Of a DNA stretch of 64,000 nucleotides, positions 18,896 through 28,280 are shown piece after piece; within the stretch, counting starts at the first letter, position 1, and the number at the start of each line of letters is the position of its first letter. Where the stretch lies: NCBI RefSeq assembly GCF_003144035.1, contig NZ_QFWT01000008.1, positions 159,297 through 223,296 on the forward strand, written 5' to 3'. The notes under the pieces are model-generated. The model saw only the letters and a program-made list of their open reading frames with translations, did no database searches and was not told the origin of the DNA. The translations under genes and the position numbers were made by a program. The stretch is from Vibrio albus. Its GTDB lineage: Bacteria > Pseudomonadota > Gammaproteobacteria > Enterobacterales > Vibrionaceae.

Positions 18896-19153
18896 GTAGT
18901 TTGTCCTCAATAATTTTTATCTGTTCCGACTCACCTAGAAGACGATACTTCACTAAGAGCCTGTTATTGTATGGTGACCGGTAATTCTAGAAAACCGTTT
19001 CGGGGTTGTTTATGTTTCAATCTTCAAACGATATAAATTTGAAAAATAAACAATCCTGATAATCATACGTTATTTGTTGAATAAAAGTTAAAAAAAGGGT
19101 GGTGCCTACAGGCTAGGTCGACACCACCCACCGTGTTGCCAAAGGTGAGTTAA

Positions 19154-19559
19154 TCCTCCCCTCACAATTGAACTCTCCCCCGTAAACGATAGATTCAAAT
19201 GTGTATATCAACTCACGCGGCAATGTAAATCCAGCGTTATTCTCAGTGAACAGATAACAAGTATCTGAACGCCAGAGAGCTGGTAAGGGTTCTATCTATC
19301 CACTCTTGGATAGCTGTAGTTTGCTGAAAATGATAAGCCCGAACATCCTCCCGAAAGAATTAATTTCGGGGGGAGTAGAAAAGGAGGAGTAAGATAGAGG
19401 GGTGAGAAGGAAAGTTAGATCAACTTCAAAAAAATGCATCCATTCAAGTGTGTCATGTGTCACATATTGTATATTTTTTGTGACGGTGATCGGAAAGTGT
19501 TAACGACGGAGATCACGAAATTAACGGGTTGTTATGGGGGCGTAGTAATTAGGAGGATG
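19154..19559. promoter_or_regulatory. mal control region with several MalT-box-like sites
   Basis: Several purine-rich matches to the MalT box core (GGGGAKGAGG / GGAKGA) occur between malK and malF. On the minus strand: 19154-19161 (GGGGAGGA), 19173-19180 and 19344-19352. On the plus strand: 19368-19376, 19383-19391, 19399-19405 and 19552-19559 (GGAGGATG). Two of them flank a CCCGAAA / TTTCGGG inverted repeat (19350-19356 with 19364-19370). The number and two orientations fit activation of both divergent mal operons by MalT. The box assignments are by eye. Confidence 0.55.
19449..19464. promoter_or_regulatory. CRP-binding site in the mal control region
   Basis: TGTGTCATGTGTCACA matches the CRP palindrome TGTGA-N6-TCACA with a single mismatch. 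A weaker second match, TGTGACGGTGATCGGA, lies at 19479-19494. Catabolite control of mal operons by CRP is well established. Confidence 0.65.
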
Positions 19560-19653
19560 ATGTAGTGCCTATTATTATAGATGATGTACCTCAACCCTAA
19601 GGCTCATCGTTCCGGATAGCCCCGTAGTAAAAATAATTCAAAAGGATATGAGC

Positions 19654-19671
19654 ATGAAGAGAGTGAGATAA
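19654..19671 (+). pseudogene. Apparent malE deletion scar
   Basis: In the divergent mal arrangement the maltose-binding protein gene malE stands between the control region and malF. Here nothing of that size fits: malK and malF starts are only 863 bases apart, and most of that is the control region. At the expected place an AAAAGGAT ribosome site precedes ATG AAG, but the frame closes after AGA GTG AGA with TAA. I infer that the malE body has been deleted, leaving its start and perhaps its last codons, followed by the leader of malF. Alternatively this is an unrelated tiny leader ORF and malE lies elsewhere. Confidence 0.5.
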
Positions 19672-19758
19672 GCAAATTTACCCTATTAGTTCTACTTTTG
19701 GGAAGAAGGCAACTTCGACCTAATTTTCATTTTCCTTATCGCTAGCAGGTTTGATTCT

Positions 19759-21327
19759 ATGCAGTCAGTTCAAGGTTCAGGTGTGGTCGCATCCGACGAT
19801 GCACCACTAGGTCAAAAAGTGTTTCTTAAGTGGGCACTATTATCAGCAGTCGGTGTTATTAACGGTTACGCGACTGTTCTAATGTATTCTCGTGGTGAGC
19901 TGGCATTTGCAATGCTCACTGTGGTACTTACCGCATTAGCCATCTATATTTTCGGCAGTAAAAAAACATACGCTCATCGTTATATCTATCCGGGTATGGC
20001 GGGGATGATTCTATTTATTCTTTTCCCTCTGCTTTACACTGTAAATCTGGCATTTACCAATTACAGTGCGAAAAACCAGCTGGAGCTGGGGCGCGCGCAG
20101 CAGGTATTGCTGGACAGAACATACCAAAGTGGTGAAAGTTATCCTTTCACTCTGTATCAAACAGAGGCTGGCTACCGGCTGGTGATTACAAAGGGTGAGC
20201 AGGTTTTAGCGACCCGGGAAGTCCAGTTGGACAGCTTAACAGAAGCGGATTTAGATCTTTCCCCTGTCCCATCCGTTGACGGTGAAAAAGCGCAGATTAA
20301 GACCATTATTAAGAACCGCAGTGTTCTGAGTGATCTTAATCTGAGAACGCCTGATGGGTCGGTTATTCGCATGAGTGGTTTACGTAAGTTTGCCTCTGTT
20401 GTCCCTCTTTATACGCTTCAGGCTGACGGAAAAACCCTAATCAATAATAAAACGGGTGAAACGTTAATGCCGAATATGGCAGTGGGTTATTACCAGCCTG
20501 TTGACGACACTGGTGCATTTATCGGCAATACCATTTCCCCTGGGTTTATCGTTAACGTTGCCACCGCGAACTTTGAGCGGGTATGGCAGGACGAAGGTAT
20601 TCAGGAACCGTTTATCGCTATCTTTATCTGGACCATCGTATTTTCTCTGCTGACCGTTGTACTCACTACCATTATTGGTTTGGTACTCGCGAGTCTTGTC
20701 CAGTGGGAAGAGCTGAAAGGCCGTGCTATTTATCGAGTATTACTGATTCTTCCTTATGCGGTTCCGGCGTTTATCTCGATTCTGATCTTTAAGGGTTTGT
20801 TTAACCAGAGCTTTGGTGAGATCAATGTGGTTCTTCAGGCCATGTTCGGGTTAAGTCCTAACTGGTTCTCTGACCCGGTAATGGCAAGAACCATGGTGAT
20901 TATTGTTAACACCTGGTTGGGCTTCCCTTACATGATGATTCTGTGTATGGGTCTGATGAAAGCTATTCCGGACGATTTGTATGAAGCATCGGCTATTGAT
21001 GGTGCGGGCCCACTGAAGAATTTTACCCGTATTACTGCGCCGATGATGATGAAGCCGCTGACGCCACTGATGATTGCGAGCTTTGCATTTAACTTCAATA
21101 ACTTTGTAATGATTTACCTGTTAACGTCTGGTGGCCCGAACATGATCGGTACTACAGAGCCGGCCGGTTATACAGACTTGCTGGTGAGTTACACATATCG
21201 AATCGCTTTTGAAGGTAGCGGTGGTCAGGACTTTGGTCTGGCGAGTGCGATTGCAACACTGATCTTCCTGTTGGTAGGTGCTTTGGCACTGATTAACCTG
21301 CACTTCGCTAAACCACAACAAGATTAA
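19759..21327 (+). CDS. malF: Maltose ABC transporter permease MalF
   Basis: 522 residues. The typical MalF layout is visible: N-terminal membrane segments (about 24-95), a large periplasmic P2-like domain (about 105-270) that docks the binding protein, then the core permease with the E-A-A-like loop Y-E-A-S-A-I-D-G-A-G-P that contacts MalK. It forms the channel with MalG. Its periplasmic domain is full length, so it presumably still needs a MalE protein although no malE is present next to it. It is 12 bases ahead of malG. Confidence 0.95.
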   Translation: MQSVQGSGVVASDDAPLGQKVFLKWALLSAVGVINGYATVLMYSRGELAFAMLTVVLTALAIYIFGSKKTYAHRYIYPGMAGMILFILFPLLYTVNLAFTNYSAKNQLELGRAQQVLLDRTYQSGESYPFTLYQTEAGYRLVITKGEQVLATREVQLDSLTEADLDLSPVPSVDGEKAQIKTIIKNRSVLSDLNLRTPDGSVIRMSGLRKFASVVPLYTLQADGKTLINNKTGETLMPNMAVGYYQPVDDTGAFIGNTISPGFIVNVATANFERVWQDEGIQEPFIAIFIWTIVFSLLTVVLTTIIGLVLASLVQWEELKGRAIYRVLLILPYAVPAFISILIFKGLFNQSFGEINVVLQAMFGLSPNWFSDPVMARTMVIIVNTWLGFPYMMILCMGLMKAIPDDLYEASAIDGAGPLKNFTRITAPMMMKPLTPLMIASFAFNFNNFVMIYLLTSGGPNMIGTTEPAGYTDLLVSYTYRIAFEGSGGQDFGLASAIATLIFLLVGALALINLHFAKPQQD

Positions 21328-21339
21328 GGAGTAATAATC

Positions 21340-22230
21340 ATGGCAATGGTACAAGGTAAGAATCTGAAATATCGTGTATGGGCGACCCATATTGGTCTGT
21401 GCATGTTCCTGTCACTGATTATCTTCCCTCTGTTGATGATTGTGGCTATTTCCTTCCGTGAAGGTAACTTTGCAACAGGGAGCCTGATCCCGGAACATCC
21501 GTCACTGGAGCACTGGAAACTGGCCTTTGGATTTGCGGTAACGAATGATGACGGTACGATAACAAAACCACCTTTCCCGGTTCTGCTGTGGCTGTGGAAT
21601 ACGGTGAAAATTGCCGGTATCTCATCACTGTTTATTGTAACGCTGTCTACCACATCGGCTTATGCGTTTGCCCGCCTTAAGTTTAGTGGTAAAAACACGA
21701 TTCTGAAAGCGATGATGATTTTCCAGATGTTCCCGGCGGTACTGGCACTGGTGGCTCTGTATGCACTGTTTGATAAGCTTGGACAGTACATCCCGTTCCT
21801 CGGTATCAATACCCACGGTGGCCTTATCTTCGCTTATCTTGGCGGGATAGCACTTCATGTATGGACTATCAAGGGTTACTTTGAATCCATCGATGGCTCT
21901 CTGGAAGAAGCGGCAGCACTGGATGGTGCGACGCTATGGCAGGCATTCCGTCTGGTACTTCTGCCGCTGTCAGTGCCAATTTTGGCGGTTGTGTTCATTC
22001 TTTCCTTCATTATGGTTGTTGGTGAGGTACCGGTCGCAACACTCTTGCTAACTGATGTGGACAAGTATACGCTTGCAGTAGGTATGCAGCAGTATCTGTA
22101 TCCACAGAACTACCTGTGGGGTGATTTCGCGGCGGCAGCGGTATTGTCTGCAGTACCTATTACCGTCGTATTCTTATTAGCGCAGCGCTGGCTTGTTGGT
22201 GGCCTGACAGCGGGCGGTGTGAAAGGATAA
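21340..22230 (+). CDS. malG: Maltose ABC transporter permease MalG
   Basis: 296 residues, six membrane segments, and the E-A-A loop [11 protein letters not shown] that couples to MalK. The ATG follows an AAGGAG site with normal spacing. It is the last gene of the operon, with an intrinsic terminator nine bases after the stop. Confidence 0.95.
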   Translation: MAMVQGKNLKYRVWATHIGLCMFLSLIIFPLLMIVAISFREGNFATGSLIPEHPSLEHWKLAFGFAVTNDDGTITKPPFPVLLWLWNTVKIAGISSLFIVTLSTTSAYAFARLKFSGKNTILKAMMIFQMFPAVLALVALYALFDKLGQYIPFLGINTHGGLIFAYLGGIALHVWTIKGYFESIDGSLEEAAALDGATLWQAFRLVLLPLSVPILAVVFILSFIMVVGEVPVATLLLTDVDKYTLAVGMQQYLYPQNYLWGDFAAAAVLSAVPITVVFLLAQRWLVGGLTAGGVKG

Positions 22231-22239
22231 CAATAATAC

Positions 22240-22262
22240 AGGCAGCCTGATGGCTGCCTTTG
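22240..22262 (+). terminator. Rho-independent terminator after malG
   Basis: Stem AGGCAGCC / GGCTGCCT with loop TGAT, followed by TTTG. Confidence 0.85.
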
Positions 22263-22384
22263 TGCTGACTTAACACCTATTGGTTTGGCCGCCGACAAGT
22301 TAAGACTCAGTACTGAATTAAGGTACGCATAGCTGGCTGTTAACTGGACTCCTTACTCCGATAGTTAATAGTTCTTGTCACCTG

Positions 22385-22431
22385 AGCCCGGACTTGATAT
22401 GCCGGGCTTTTTTATTGTCTGCCGAGCAGAC
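22385..22431 (+). terminator. Terminator with no gene before it, plus a second hairpin
   Basis: Stem AGCCCGG / CCGGGCT (22385-22391 with 22402-22408) and a T6 run: a textbook intrinsic terminator, but the 120 bases between it and the malG terminator hold no gene. A second perfect hairpin GTCTGC / GCAGAC follows at 22417-22431. It may end a short untranslated RNA or be left from a lost gene. Confidence 0.75.
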
Positions 22432-22559
22432 GCTAAAGCGGCTCACATATAGAGAACGCTTGATTATTCACTCAATATCAACTTTAATCGAAGAGACTGT
22501 CAGGGCTGGGAAAGAACGAAAGCTGAATAAATAATAATTTTCTGACGGGATTATTGTAG

Positions 22560-24014
22560 GTGAATGTAGTGGTAACGGGTTTATCGGCTCTGGGACACAG
22601 TTTAACTAAGAGTATTAAGCAACGAGCTTGGGTGCAGTCATTGGTATTTGTTGTGGCTTGGCTTGGTGTCTGGTTTTTAGCTTATGTGGTTGAGTACGTA
22701 AACCATGCCAGTGTCTGGTTTCCTCCGGCCGGGCTGACTTTCGCGGCGCTTTTGGTCGTTGGGGTACGTATTGTACCGGCGCTCGTCGTTTGTGGCATTA
22801 TCTCGACCATTTGGGCGGGGTTTCTTTATCACCTGGACCGTACCATTCCGGAGTTATTTATTGCTGGTATGGTTTTTTCCATCACCCATATCATCCCGTA
22901 TTTTATCGCTACTTATATTTTAAAACGATTGGCTAACCATAGAGTTAGTCAGTTACCCGCTCTGGTGCTCATCTTTTTGATCGTGGCGGTGATCAGTACA
23001 CTGGTGGCGACTTTTTCGATTTTATACGGCCTGGTGTTCACCGGTTTGATGAGCTATTCGGATATTGTCGCAGCCTGGATGCCTTTTTGGGTTGGGGATA
23101 TGGCCGGAGTGATTGCCATGGGACCTGTTTTTGTTGCTATTCTCAGTCGCGTTTACCCTCAATCTCAGTTCTGGATTGGAGAGCTGCGCGATATTTCAGA
23201 TATCAATCAATCTGATCGATTCGCTGCAAAATTGTTGATCTGCTGTGTGCTGCTGACGGCGGTAATGTTAGTTGCCTACCGGTATACAGTCCCTGAAACT
23301 AACTTTGCTATTTTCGTTATGTTGATTCCGGTGATGTGGATCTCTTATACCGAAAGCCCGGTACGAATCGCGATTAGCGTTGCTTTGTTCAGTTTTTGTG
23401 TCGCTTTTCTGGTCAATCTGTTTGGGTTGATGGATCATGTAATTGTTTATCAGTTTGCCATTTGCATTGTCGCTGCCAGCGCGTTCTTCTACCTTTCCAT
23501 TCCCTCTTTGCTAGCGAATAATCAGATCCTGAGGCACCGCGCATTCACCGATAACCTAACCGGGGTGGCATCACGGGATCACCTTGTGCATCAGGCACAG
23601 TTTGAGGTGATGAAAAGCCATACAGAAAGAAGCTCTCTTGCTCTGATCGTCTTTGATCTGGATAACTTTAAATCGATTAATGATGCTTTGGGGCATGTCG
23701 AAGGTGACAAGGCTCTGACACATATATCCCAGACTGCAAGGCTTAAGCTGCGTAAGACGGATTTGCTCGGGCGGTATGGTGGTGATGAGTTTGTGATTCT
23801 GATGCCTGACTCCACCCTGGAAGAGGCAGTACAAAAAGCCGAACGCATCCGGCAAGAGATACAGAAGCTCACCTTTAACCAGTCCTGGCAGCTTAGCTGC
23901 AGTTTTGGGGTTAGCGAGCTATATGACAGGGATGATTTTATAACGCTTTTCAAACGGGCGGATAAGGCTCTGTATAAAGCCAAACGGGAGGGGCGTAACC
24001 GGGTTTGTTATTGA
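22560..24014 (+). CDS. Membrane diguanylate cyclase, MASE1-GGDEF
   Basis: 484 residues. The first 310 or so form a multi-pass MASE1-type sensor domain (W-F-P-P-A-G-L-T-F-A near residues 53-62 is typical). A GGDEF domain follows with the catalytic G-G-D-E-F at 407-411 and an R-K-T-D inhibitory site at 398-401, both intact. It should make cyclic di-GMP in response to an unknown membrane signal and be product-inhibited. No EAL domain is present. The start is a GTG; another GTG three codons later has a TAGGTGAA sequence before it and may be the true start. Confidence 0.88.
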   Translation: MNVVVTGLSALGHSLTKSIKQRAWVQSLVFVVAWLGVWFLAYVVEYVNHASVWFPPAGLTFAALLVVGVRIVPALVVCGIISTIWAGFLYHLDRTIPELFIAGMVFSITHIIPYFIATYILKRLANHRVSQLPALVLIFLIVAVISTLVATFSILYGLVFTGLMSYSDIVAAWMPFWVGDMAGVIAMGPVFVAILSRVYPQSQFWIGELRDISDINQSDRFAAKLLICCVLLTAVMLVAYRYTVPETNFAIFVMLIPVMWISYTESPVRIAISVALFSFCVAFLVNLFGLMDHVIVYQFAICIVAASAFFYLSIPSLLANNQILRHRAFTDNLTGVASRDHLVHQAQFEVMKSHTERSSLALIVFDLDNFKSINDALGHVEGDKALTHISQTARLKLRKTDLLGRYGGDEFVILMPDSTLEEAVQKAERIRQEIQKLTFNQSWQLSCSFGVSELYDRDDFITLFKRADKALYKAKREGRNRVCY

Positions 24015-24030
24015 GCCCGTATATCTGCGA

Positions 24031-24273
24031 TCAAAGCTCTCTGCTGGAGGGGGCACAGCCAAGGTATTGCATCAGGACATAAATACTCTCCTGATGCATA
24101 GCGACTTTCCGGAACAGTTCAGCAAAGACCATATCGCCGCCAAAGCAGGTATAAATGTAGTGAGCAATCGCTTCATCACCGTAGCCTTCAGCGTAGAGTG
24201 TCCTTACCCACTGGTATTCAAGTGCATGCGGGTTACTGATGGTTTTTTCATCTAATGTGATAGCGATGTTCAA
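24031..24273 (-). CDS. Small hypothetical protein
   Basis: 80 residues, acidic and aromatic-rich, with a single cysteine in the middle (T-C-F-G-G-D) and a second near the end. It resembles small uncharacterised Vibrio proteins, but I can give no function. The start appears to be TTG at 24271-24273: no in-frame ATG lies upstream, and the next is too far inside. It is convergent with the MASE1-GGDEF gene, whose stop is 17 bases away. Confidence 0.55.
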   Translation of the reverse strand: MNIAITLDEKTISNPHALEYQWVRTLYAEGYGDEAIAHYIYTCFGGDMVFAELFRKVAMHQESIYVLMQYLGCAPSSREL

Positions 24274-24330
24274 AATGAGATGGACTATGGTAAAGGTAAG
24301 TCCAAGAATTAAAGCAGAAATTTATGAAAA

Positions 24331-24354
24331 AAATATGACAGCCTCTGCGCTGCC
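24331..24354 (-). terminator. Terminator of the fbpABC operon
   Basis: On the minus strand GGCAGC / GCTGTC (one mismatch) encloses GCAGAG and is followed shortly by TATTTTTTT, just past the fbpC stop. Confidence 0.55.
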
Positions 24355-24360
24355 ATAGTA

Positions 24361-25401
24361 TTATTTTTCTGCAGGAAATGCTATTGCCGCAGAGTCATGC
24401 ACTTCCAACTGGCAATATTCACCGACGGAAATGGGGTCTGAAGAAGTCGAAAATAGCTTATACCCTTGCAGATCAACCAGGTATCGCCAGTGATCGCCCA
24501 TAAACTGCTGCTCTTCCACTCTGGCCTGACCTTGTTCCTGTGGGGTAATCGTGACTTGCTGGGGCCGCAGGAAAATATCGCAGGACTCTCCGACAGACAT
24601 GGGCGCATTGGCATAAGCGTTGATGTTACCGATCACCGTAGAAAATATGCCTTCAGCTTCTTTACGGGCCGGAAGGTAGCTCCCCCCCCCAAGAAAATTA
24701 GCGACAAAGCGGCTGGTAGGGTAGTAATACAGTTCTCTGGCACTGCCAAACTGTTTTATCTCCCCATGATCCATGACGGCCATCTTATCCGCAAATGCAA
24801 ATGCTTCTTCTCGGCTGTGAGTAACGAAAATAGCAGTGACCCCCTGCGCTTTAAAAATAGAACGGATCTCTTTAATCAGCCCTTGCCTGACTTGGGTATC
24901 AATGTTGGAGAACGGTTCATCCAACAGCAGGAGGTCTGGCTTACAGGCCAGTGAGCGGGCAATGGCTACCCGTTGCTGCTGTCCTCCTGAAAGCTGGTGC
25001 GGGTAGCGTTGTTCATGCTGAGACAGGTGAACCAGAGCCAGCCTCTCAGTAACAATGGCTTGTTTCTCTTCAGAGGATATTCCTCGCAGGCCGAATGCGA
25101 CGTTTTCGGCCACGGTCAGGTGGGGGAACAGCGCGTAGTCCTGGAATATCAGGCCGATATTTCGTTTTTCCGGTGGTACATGACCATATTCACTGTCAAG
25201 GTCTGTGTCGCTTAGTCTGACGGTACCGGAAGTAATCGGGTGTAGCCCGGCTATTGCTTTCAGTAATGTGGTTTTGCCACAGCCACTGGAGCCCAGCAGG
25301 CAGACGATTTCCCCTTTCTGTACGGTAAGGGAAAGGGAACGGATCACACTGTGGTGATCATAGCTGCAGAACAAGTGTTCAATGGATAAGGTACGGCTCA
25401 T
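24361..25401 (-). CDS. fbpC: Ferric iron ABC transporter ATPase
   Basis: 346 residues. Walker A G-S-S-G-C-G-K-T near 37-44, signature L-S-G-G-Q-Q-Q-R, Walker B L-L-L-L-D-E-P-F and H-loop F-V-T-H are intact, with a C-terminal TOBE region containing F-L-R-P-Q-Q. It energises iron import with FbpA and FbpB. Start and fbpB stop overlap by one base. A run of nine C (G on the coding strand) encodes three glycines just after the ATPase domain; slippage there would remove the TOBE region while sparing the ATPase core. Confidence 0.92.
   Translation of the reverse strand: MSRTLSIEHLFCSYDHHSVIRSLSLTVQKGEIVCLLGSSGCGKTTLLKAIAGLHPITSGTVRLSDTDLDSEYGHVPPEKRNIGLIFQDYALFPHLTVAENVAFGLRGISSEEKQAIVTERLALVHLSQHEQRYPHQLSGGQQQRVAIARSLACKPDLLLLDEPFSNIDTQVRQGLIKEIRSIFKAQGVTAIFVTHSREEAFAFADKMAVMDHGEIKQFGSARELYYYPTSRFVANFLGGGSYLPARKEAEGIFSTVIGNINAYANAPMSVGESCDIFLRPQQVTITPQEQGQARVEEQQFMGDHWRYLVDLQGYKLFSTSSDPISVGEYCQLEVHDSAAIAFPAEK
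24682..24690. repeat. Nine-base poly-C tract inside fbpC
   Basis: A homopolymer of nine C within the coding sequence, coding G-G-G at about residues 238-240 of FbpC. Such runs are prone to replication slippage. The current length keeps the gene in frame. Confidence 0.9.
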
Positions 25402-27029
25402 TAGTGTGCTTGCTCCAGATAACGGTTAATGATGATCAGAGGAAACAGTCCGACCAATACCAGTAATAATGCTGGTAAAGCGGCCAGTTCCAGCTGTTCA
25501 TCTGAGGCAAAGTTATAAACATAGGTAGCCAGTGTTTCGAAATTAAATGGCCTGAGCAGCAGAGCCGCATTCAGCTCTTTCATCGATTCAATAAACACCA
25601 GCAGACCGGCGATTAAAATGCCTCTGCGAACCAGAGGGAGGTGGATTCGTGTGACCATCTGAGAGGTATTACAGCCCAGATTTCGGCCTGCCATGTCCAG
25701 TGATGGTGGGATCTTGTGCAGGTGGCTTTCGACACTGCCGATGGCAACGGCAGAAAAGCGGATCACCATCGCAAATACCAGAGCGGCGATCGATCCGGAC
25801 AGAACCAGTCCGGGCCTGTCCAGGTTAAGCTGTATAGCGGCGTCATTCAGTAGGTGATCCATCCTGGTCAGAGTATAAAGAACACCAATGGCCAGCACGG
25901 TGCCGGGTACCGCATAGCCCATCGAGGCAAGGCGCATAAAGAGTAGGTTTCGTTTTCCTGCCCGGAGCCGGTGATTCAGGTTAAGTATCAGAGCTATCAG
26001 GATTGCGCTCATGGCGGCCAGCATTGATACCTTAAGGCTGTTAAACGTGTATTGTCTGAAGTCTGCGGTCCAGCTCTCGGTCAGATAATCCAACGCCATC
26101 AATACTAACTGCAGGGCCGGAAGAATAAATGCGGCTAATAGCAGTCCCCAGCACCAGATCAGGGCCACCCATTTCTTCTTGCCCTGTAGCGGATAACGGA
26201 TGTCATCACGGTTGCTGTGGCCGGACTGAAATTGTTTCTGCCGGCGTCGGCTCATGCGTTCGGCACTGATCAGCAGGACGATGACCACCAGCATAATGGC
26301 AGATATTTTTGCTGCGGCGTTGATATCCGCGTACCCCAGCCAGGTATCATAGACGGCAGTGGTTAGAGTACTCACGGCAAAGTAGCTGACGGTACCGAAA
26401 TCGCCCAGGCTTTCCATAGCGACGAGAGACAAAGCAACAGCAATTGAAGGACGGGCCATGGGCAGGGAAAGACGGACGAAACTGCTCCAGGGAGAGCATT
26501 TCAGCAAGCGCGCTGCCTGCAATAAGCTTTGGTTCTGCTCAATAAAAGCAGCTCTGGCCATCAGGTACACATAGGGATAGAGCACCAGAGACAGGATAAA
26601 GATCGCGCCTGGCAGCGTCCGTAGATCCGGGAACCAGTACTCCCCGGCACTCCAGCCTGTCAGTGAGCGCAGTAGCGACTGGACAGGGCCGGCATAATCA
26701 AACCAGTCTGTATAAATATAACCGGCGATATAGCCGGGCATGGCAAGAGGCAGCACCAGGGCCCATTGCAGAAACTTTTCTCCGGGCAGGCGGCACATTG
26801 CCATCAGCCAAGCCGTCGGAACTCCCAGACAAAGTGTGACTCCCATGACTCCGGCAACCAGAATCACGGTATTGAGTGTGTATATCGGGAGAACGGTAGA
26901 AAACAGATGGGAAAAAAGCGCTTCAGACTGACCTGCAGAGAGATAAAAGATGGTCAGGACTGGTAATAAAAGGCACAACGCCAATACGGCGCTCAGCCCT
27001 GATAAGGTCAGTTGTTGGTTTTTTCTCAT
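25401..27029 (-). CDS. fbpB: Ferric iron ABC transporter permease
   Basis: 542 residues with about twelve membrane segments in two homologous halves, each with a permease loop (for example A-A-R-L-L-K-C-S-P-W and A-G-R-N-L-G-C-N). This double-permease form is standard for FbpB/SfuB-type transporters of periplasmic ferric iron. It lies between fbpA (86 bases upstream, with a hairpin in the gap) and fbpC (one-base overlap). Confidence 0.92.
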   Translation of the reverse strand: MRKNQQLTLSGLSAVLALCLLLPVLTIFYLSAGQSEALFSHLFSTVLPIYTLNTVILVAGVMGVTLCLGVPTAWLMAMCRLPGEKFLQWALVLPLAMPGYIAGYIYTDWFDYAGPVQSLLRSLTGWSAGEYWFPDLRTLPGAIFILSLVLYPYVYLMARAAFIEQNQSLLQAARLLKCSPWSSFVRLSLPMARPSIAVALSLVAMESLGDFGTVSYFAVSTLTTAVYDTWLGYADINAAAKISAIMLVVIVLLISAERMSRRRQKQFQSGHSNRDDIRYPLQGKKKWVALIWCWGLLLAAFILPALQLVLMALDYLTESWTADFRQYTFNSLKVSMLAAMSAILIALILNLNHRLRAGKRNLLFMRLASMGYAVPGTVLAIGVLYTLTRMDHLLNDAAIQLNLDRPGLVLSGSIAALVFAMVIRFSAVAIGSVESHLHKIPPSLDMAGRNLGCNTSQMVTRIHLPLVRRGILIAGLLVFIESMKELNAALLLRPFNFETLATYVYNFASDEQLELAALPALLLVLVGLFPLIIINRYLEQAH

Positions 27030-27058
27030 TTAATACAACCAGGTAGATGTAGTTATAA

Positions 27059-27092
27059 TAACCGGCAGAAAGTTTGTTCTCCCTGCCGGTTA
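27059..27092 (-). promoter_or_regulatory. Intercistronic hairpin between fbpA and fbpB
   Basis: A perfect 10-base-pair stem (TAACCGGCAG / CTGCCGGTTA) with no T-run. Such hairpins after a binding-protein gene usually protect its mRNA or partly stop transcription, so that the binding protein is made in excess over the permease. Confidence 0.6.
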
Positions 27093-27115
27093 TACCAATC
27101 GACAACAATGAGGTC

Positions 27116-28138
27116 TTACAGATCGAACTTCACTTTGTCCAGCAGACGAATTGCTTTACTGTGATTCTCTGCAATCTGTTCCAGAGGCAGAGTGTCGGCC
27201 TTGAAATCACCCCATGAAGCAACCAGCTCAGAGCGTTTTACACCAGCTTTAACCGGATACTCATAGTTAACTTCAGCATACATCTGCTGCGCGGTATTGC
27301 CAGTCAGAAATTCCATCAGCTTACGGGCATTTTCCTTATTAGGGGCGTATTTTGCCATGGCCATACCACTGACGTTCACGTGGGTACCTGTGGTGTTCTG
27401 GTTAGGGAAGTTGATATAAACAGAGTCAGCCCAGGCTTTTTGCTTTTCATCGCTGACCATTTTGCCCAGGTAGTAACTGTTACCGAGAGAGACATCACAC
27501 AGACCCTCTTTAATGGCTTTCACCTGAGCACGGTCATTGCCCTGAGGTTTACGGGCCAGATTATCTTTCACGTTTTCCAGCCAGGTTTCTGTCGCCGCTT
27601 CACCTTTATGGGCAATCATAGAGGCAACCAGAGAAACGTTGTAAGGGTGTTTACCGCTACGGGTACAGATTTTTCCTTTAAACTGCGGGTCAGCAAGGTC
27701 AGCGTAATCGAAACCTGCACCAAGCTTACCGGTACGGCTGCGTGAAGAATACACACTACGGGTACGGATAGTCAGGGCAAACCAGTTATCCTTGCTGTCG
27801 CGGTATTGAGCCGGAATATTGCTTTCGATGACTTCACTGTCCAGCGCCTGAACGACATCTTTGTTCTCCAGTTCCACCAGACGACTGATATCCGTAGTTA
27901 GGATCACATCTGCAGGGCTGTATTCACCTTCCTGAACCAGTTTTTCCACCAGACCTTTCTTTGCGAAGATTACATTGACGTTAATACCGGTTTCTTTAGT
28001 GAACTCCTTAAACATAGGTTCAACCAGGAAAGGCTGGCGATAGGAGTAAACGTTTACTTCATCAGAAGCCGCCTGAACCGGAGTTGTCATAGCAGCAAAA
28101 GCAACGGAAGCGGCTGAAAGAGTGAAAATCTTTTTCAT
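27116..28138 (-). CDS. fbpA: Ferric iron-binding periplasmic protein
   Basis: 340 residues with a Sec signal peptide (M-K-K-I-F-T to T-P-V-Q-A, about 23 residues). The mature protein starts with the family pattern V-N-V-Y-S-Y-R-Q-P-F and later shows S-L-G-N-S-Y-Y and the paired tyrosines that hold ferric iron in this transferrin-like fold. The start is placed at the signal peptide's M-K-K, with GGGGA nine bases upstream; a GTG five codons earlier is less likely. It leads the fbpABC operon, and a near-consensus Fur box lies 30 bases upstream. Confidence 0.93.
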   Translation of the reverse strand: MKKIFTLSAASVAFAAMTTPVQAASDEVNVYSYRQPFLVEPMFKEFTKETGINVNVIFAKKGLVEKLVQEGEYSPADVILTTDISRLVELENKDVVQALDSEVIESNIPAQYRDSKDNWFALTIRTRSVYSSRSRTGKLGAGFDYADLADPQFKGKICTRSGKHPYNVSLVASMIAHKGEAATETWLENVKDNLARKPQGNDRAQVKAIKEGLCDVSLGNSYYLGKMVSDEKQKAWADSVYINFPNQNTTGTHVNVSGMAMAKYAPNKENARKLMEFLTGNTAQQMYAEVNYEYPVKAGVKRSELVASWGDFKADTLPLEQIAENHSKAIRLLDKVKFDL

Positions 28139-28167
28139 ACGAGATGTCCCCACACAGTAATATTAAT

Positions 28168-28186
28168 GATATTGATAATGCTTATC
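28168..28186 (-). promoter_or_regulatory. Fur box upstream of fbpABC
   Basis: GATATTGATAATGCTTATC matches the 19-base Fur consensus at 16 positions. It lies immediately upstream of fbpA, so iron-replete cells should repress the operon. Confidence 0.8.
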
Positions 28187-28280
28187 GTTAAGAAGAATGT
28201 TATCTACAATATCAATAGCTGACAAGTGCTTTGTCACATTTTGGTAATCTTTAAGTCTCTCTCGTATGTGCTCTGGATGC

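Noticed and set aside
19200..19220. CRP-like sequence TGTGTATATCAACTCAC
   Set aside because: Half-site spacing is wrong for CRP (more than six bases).
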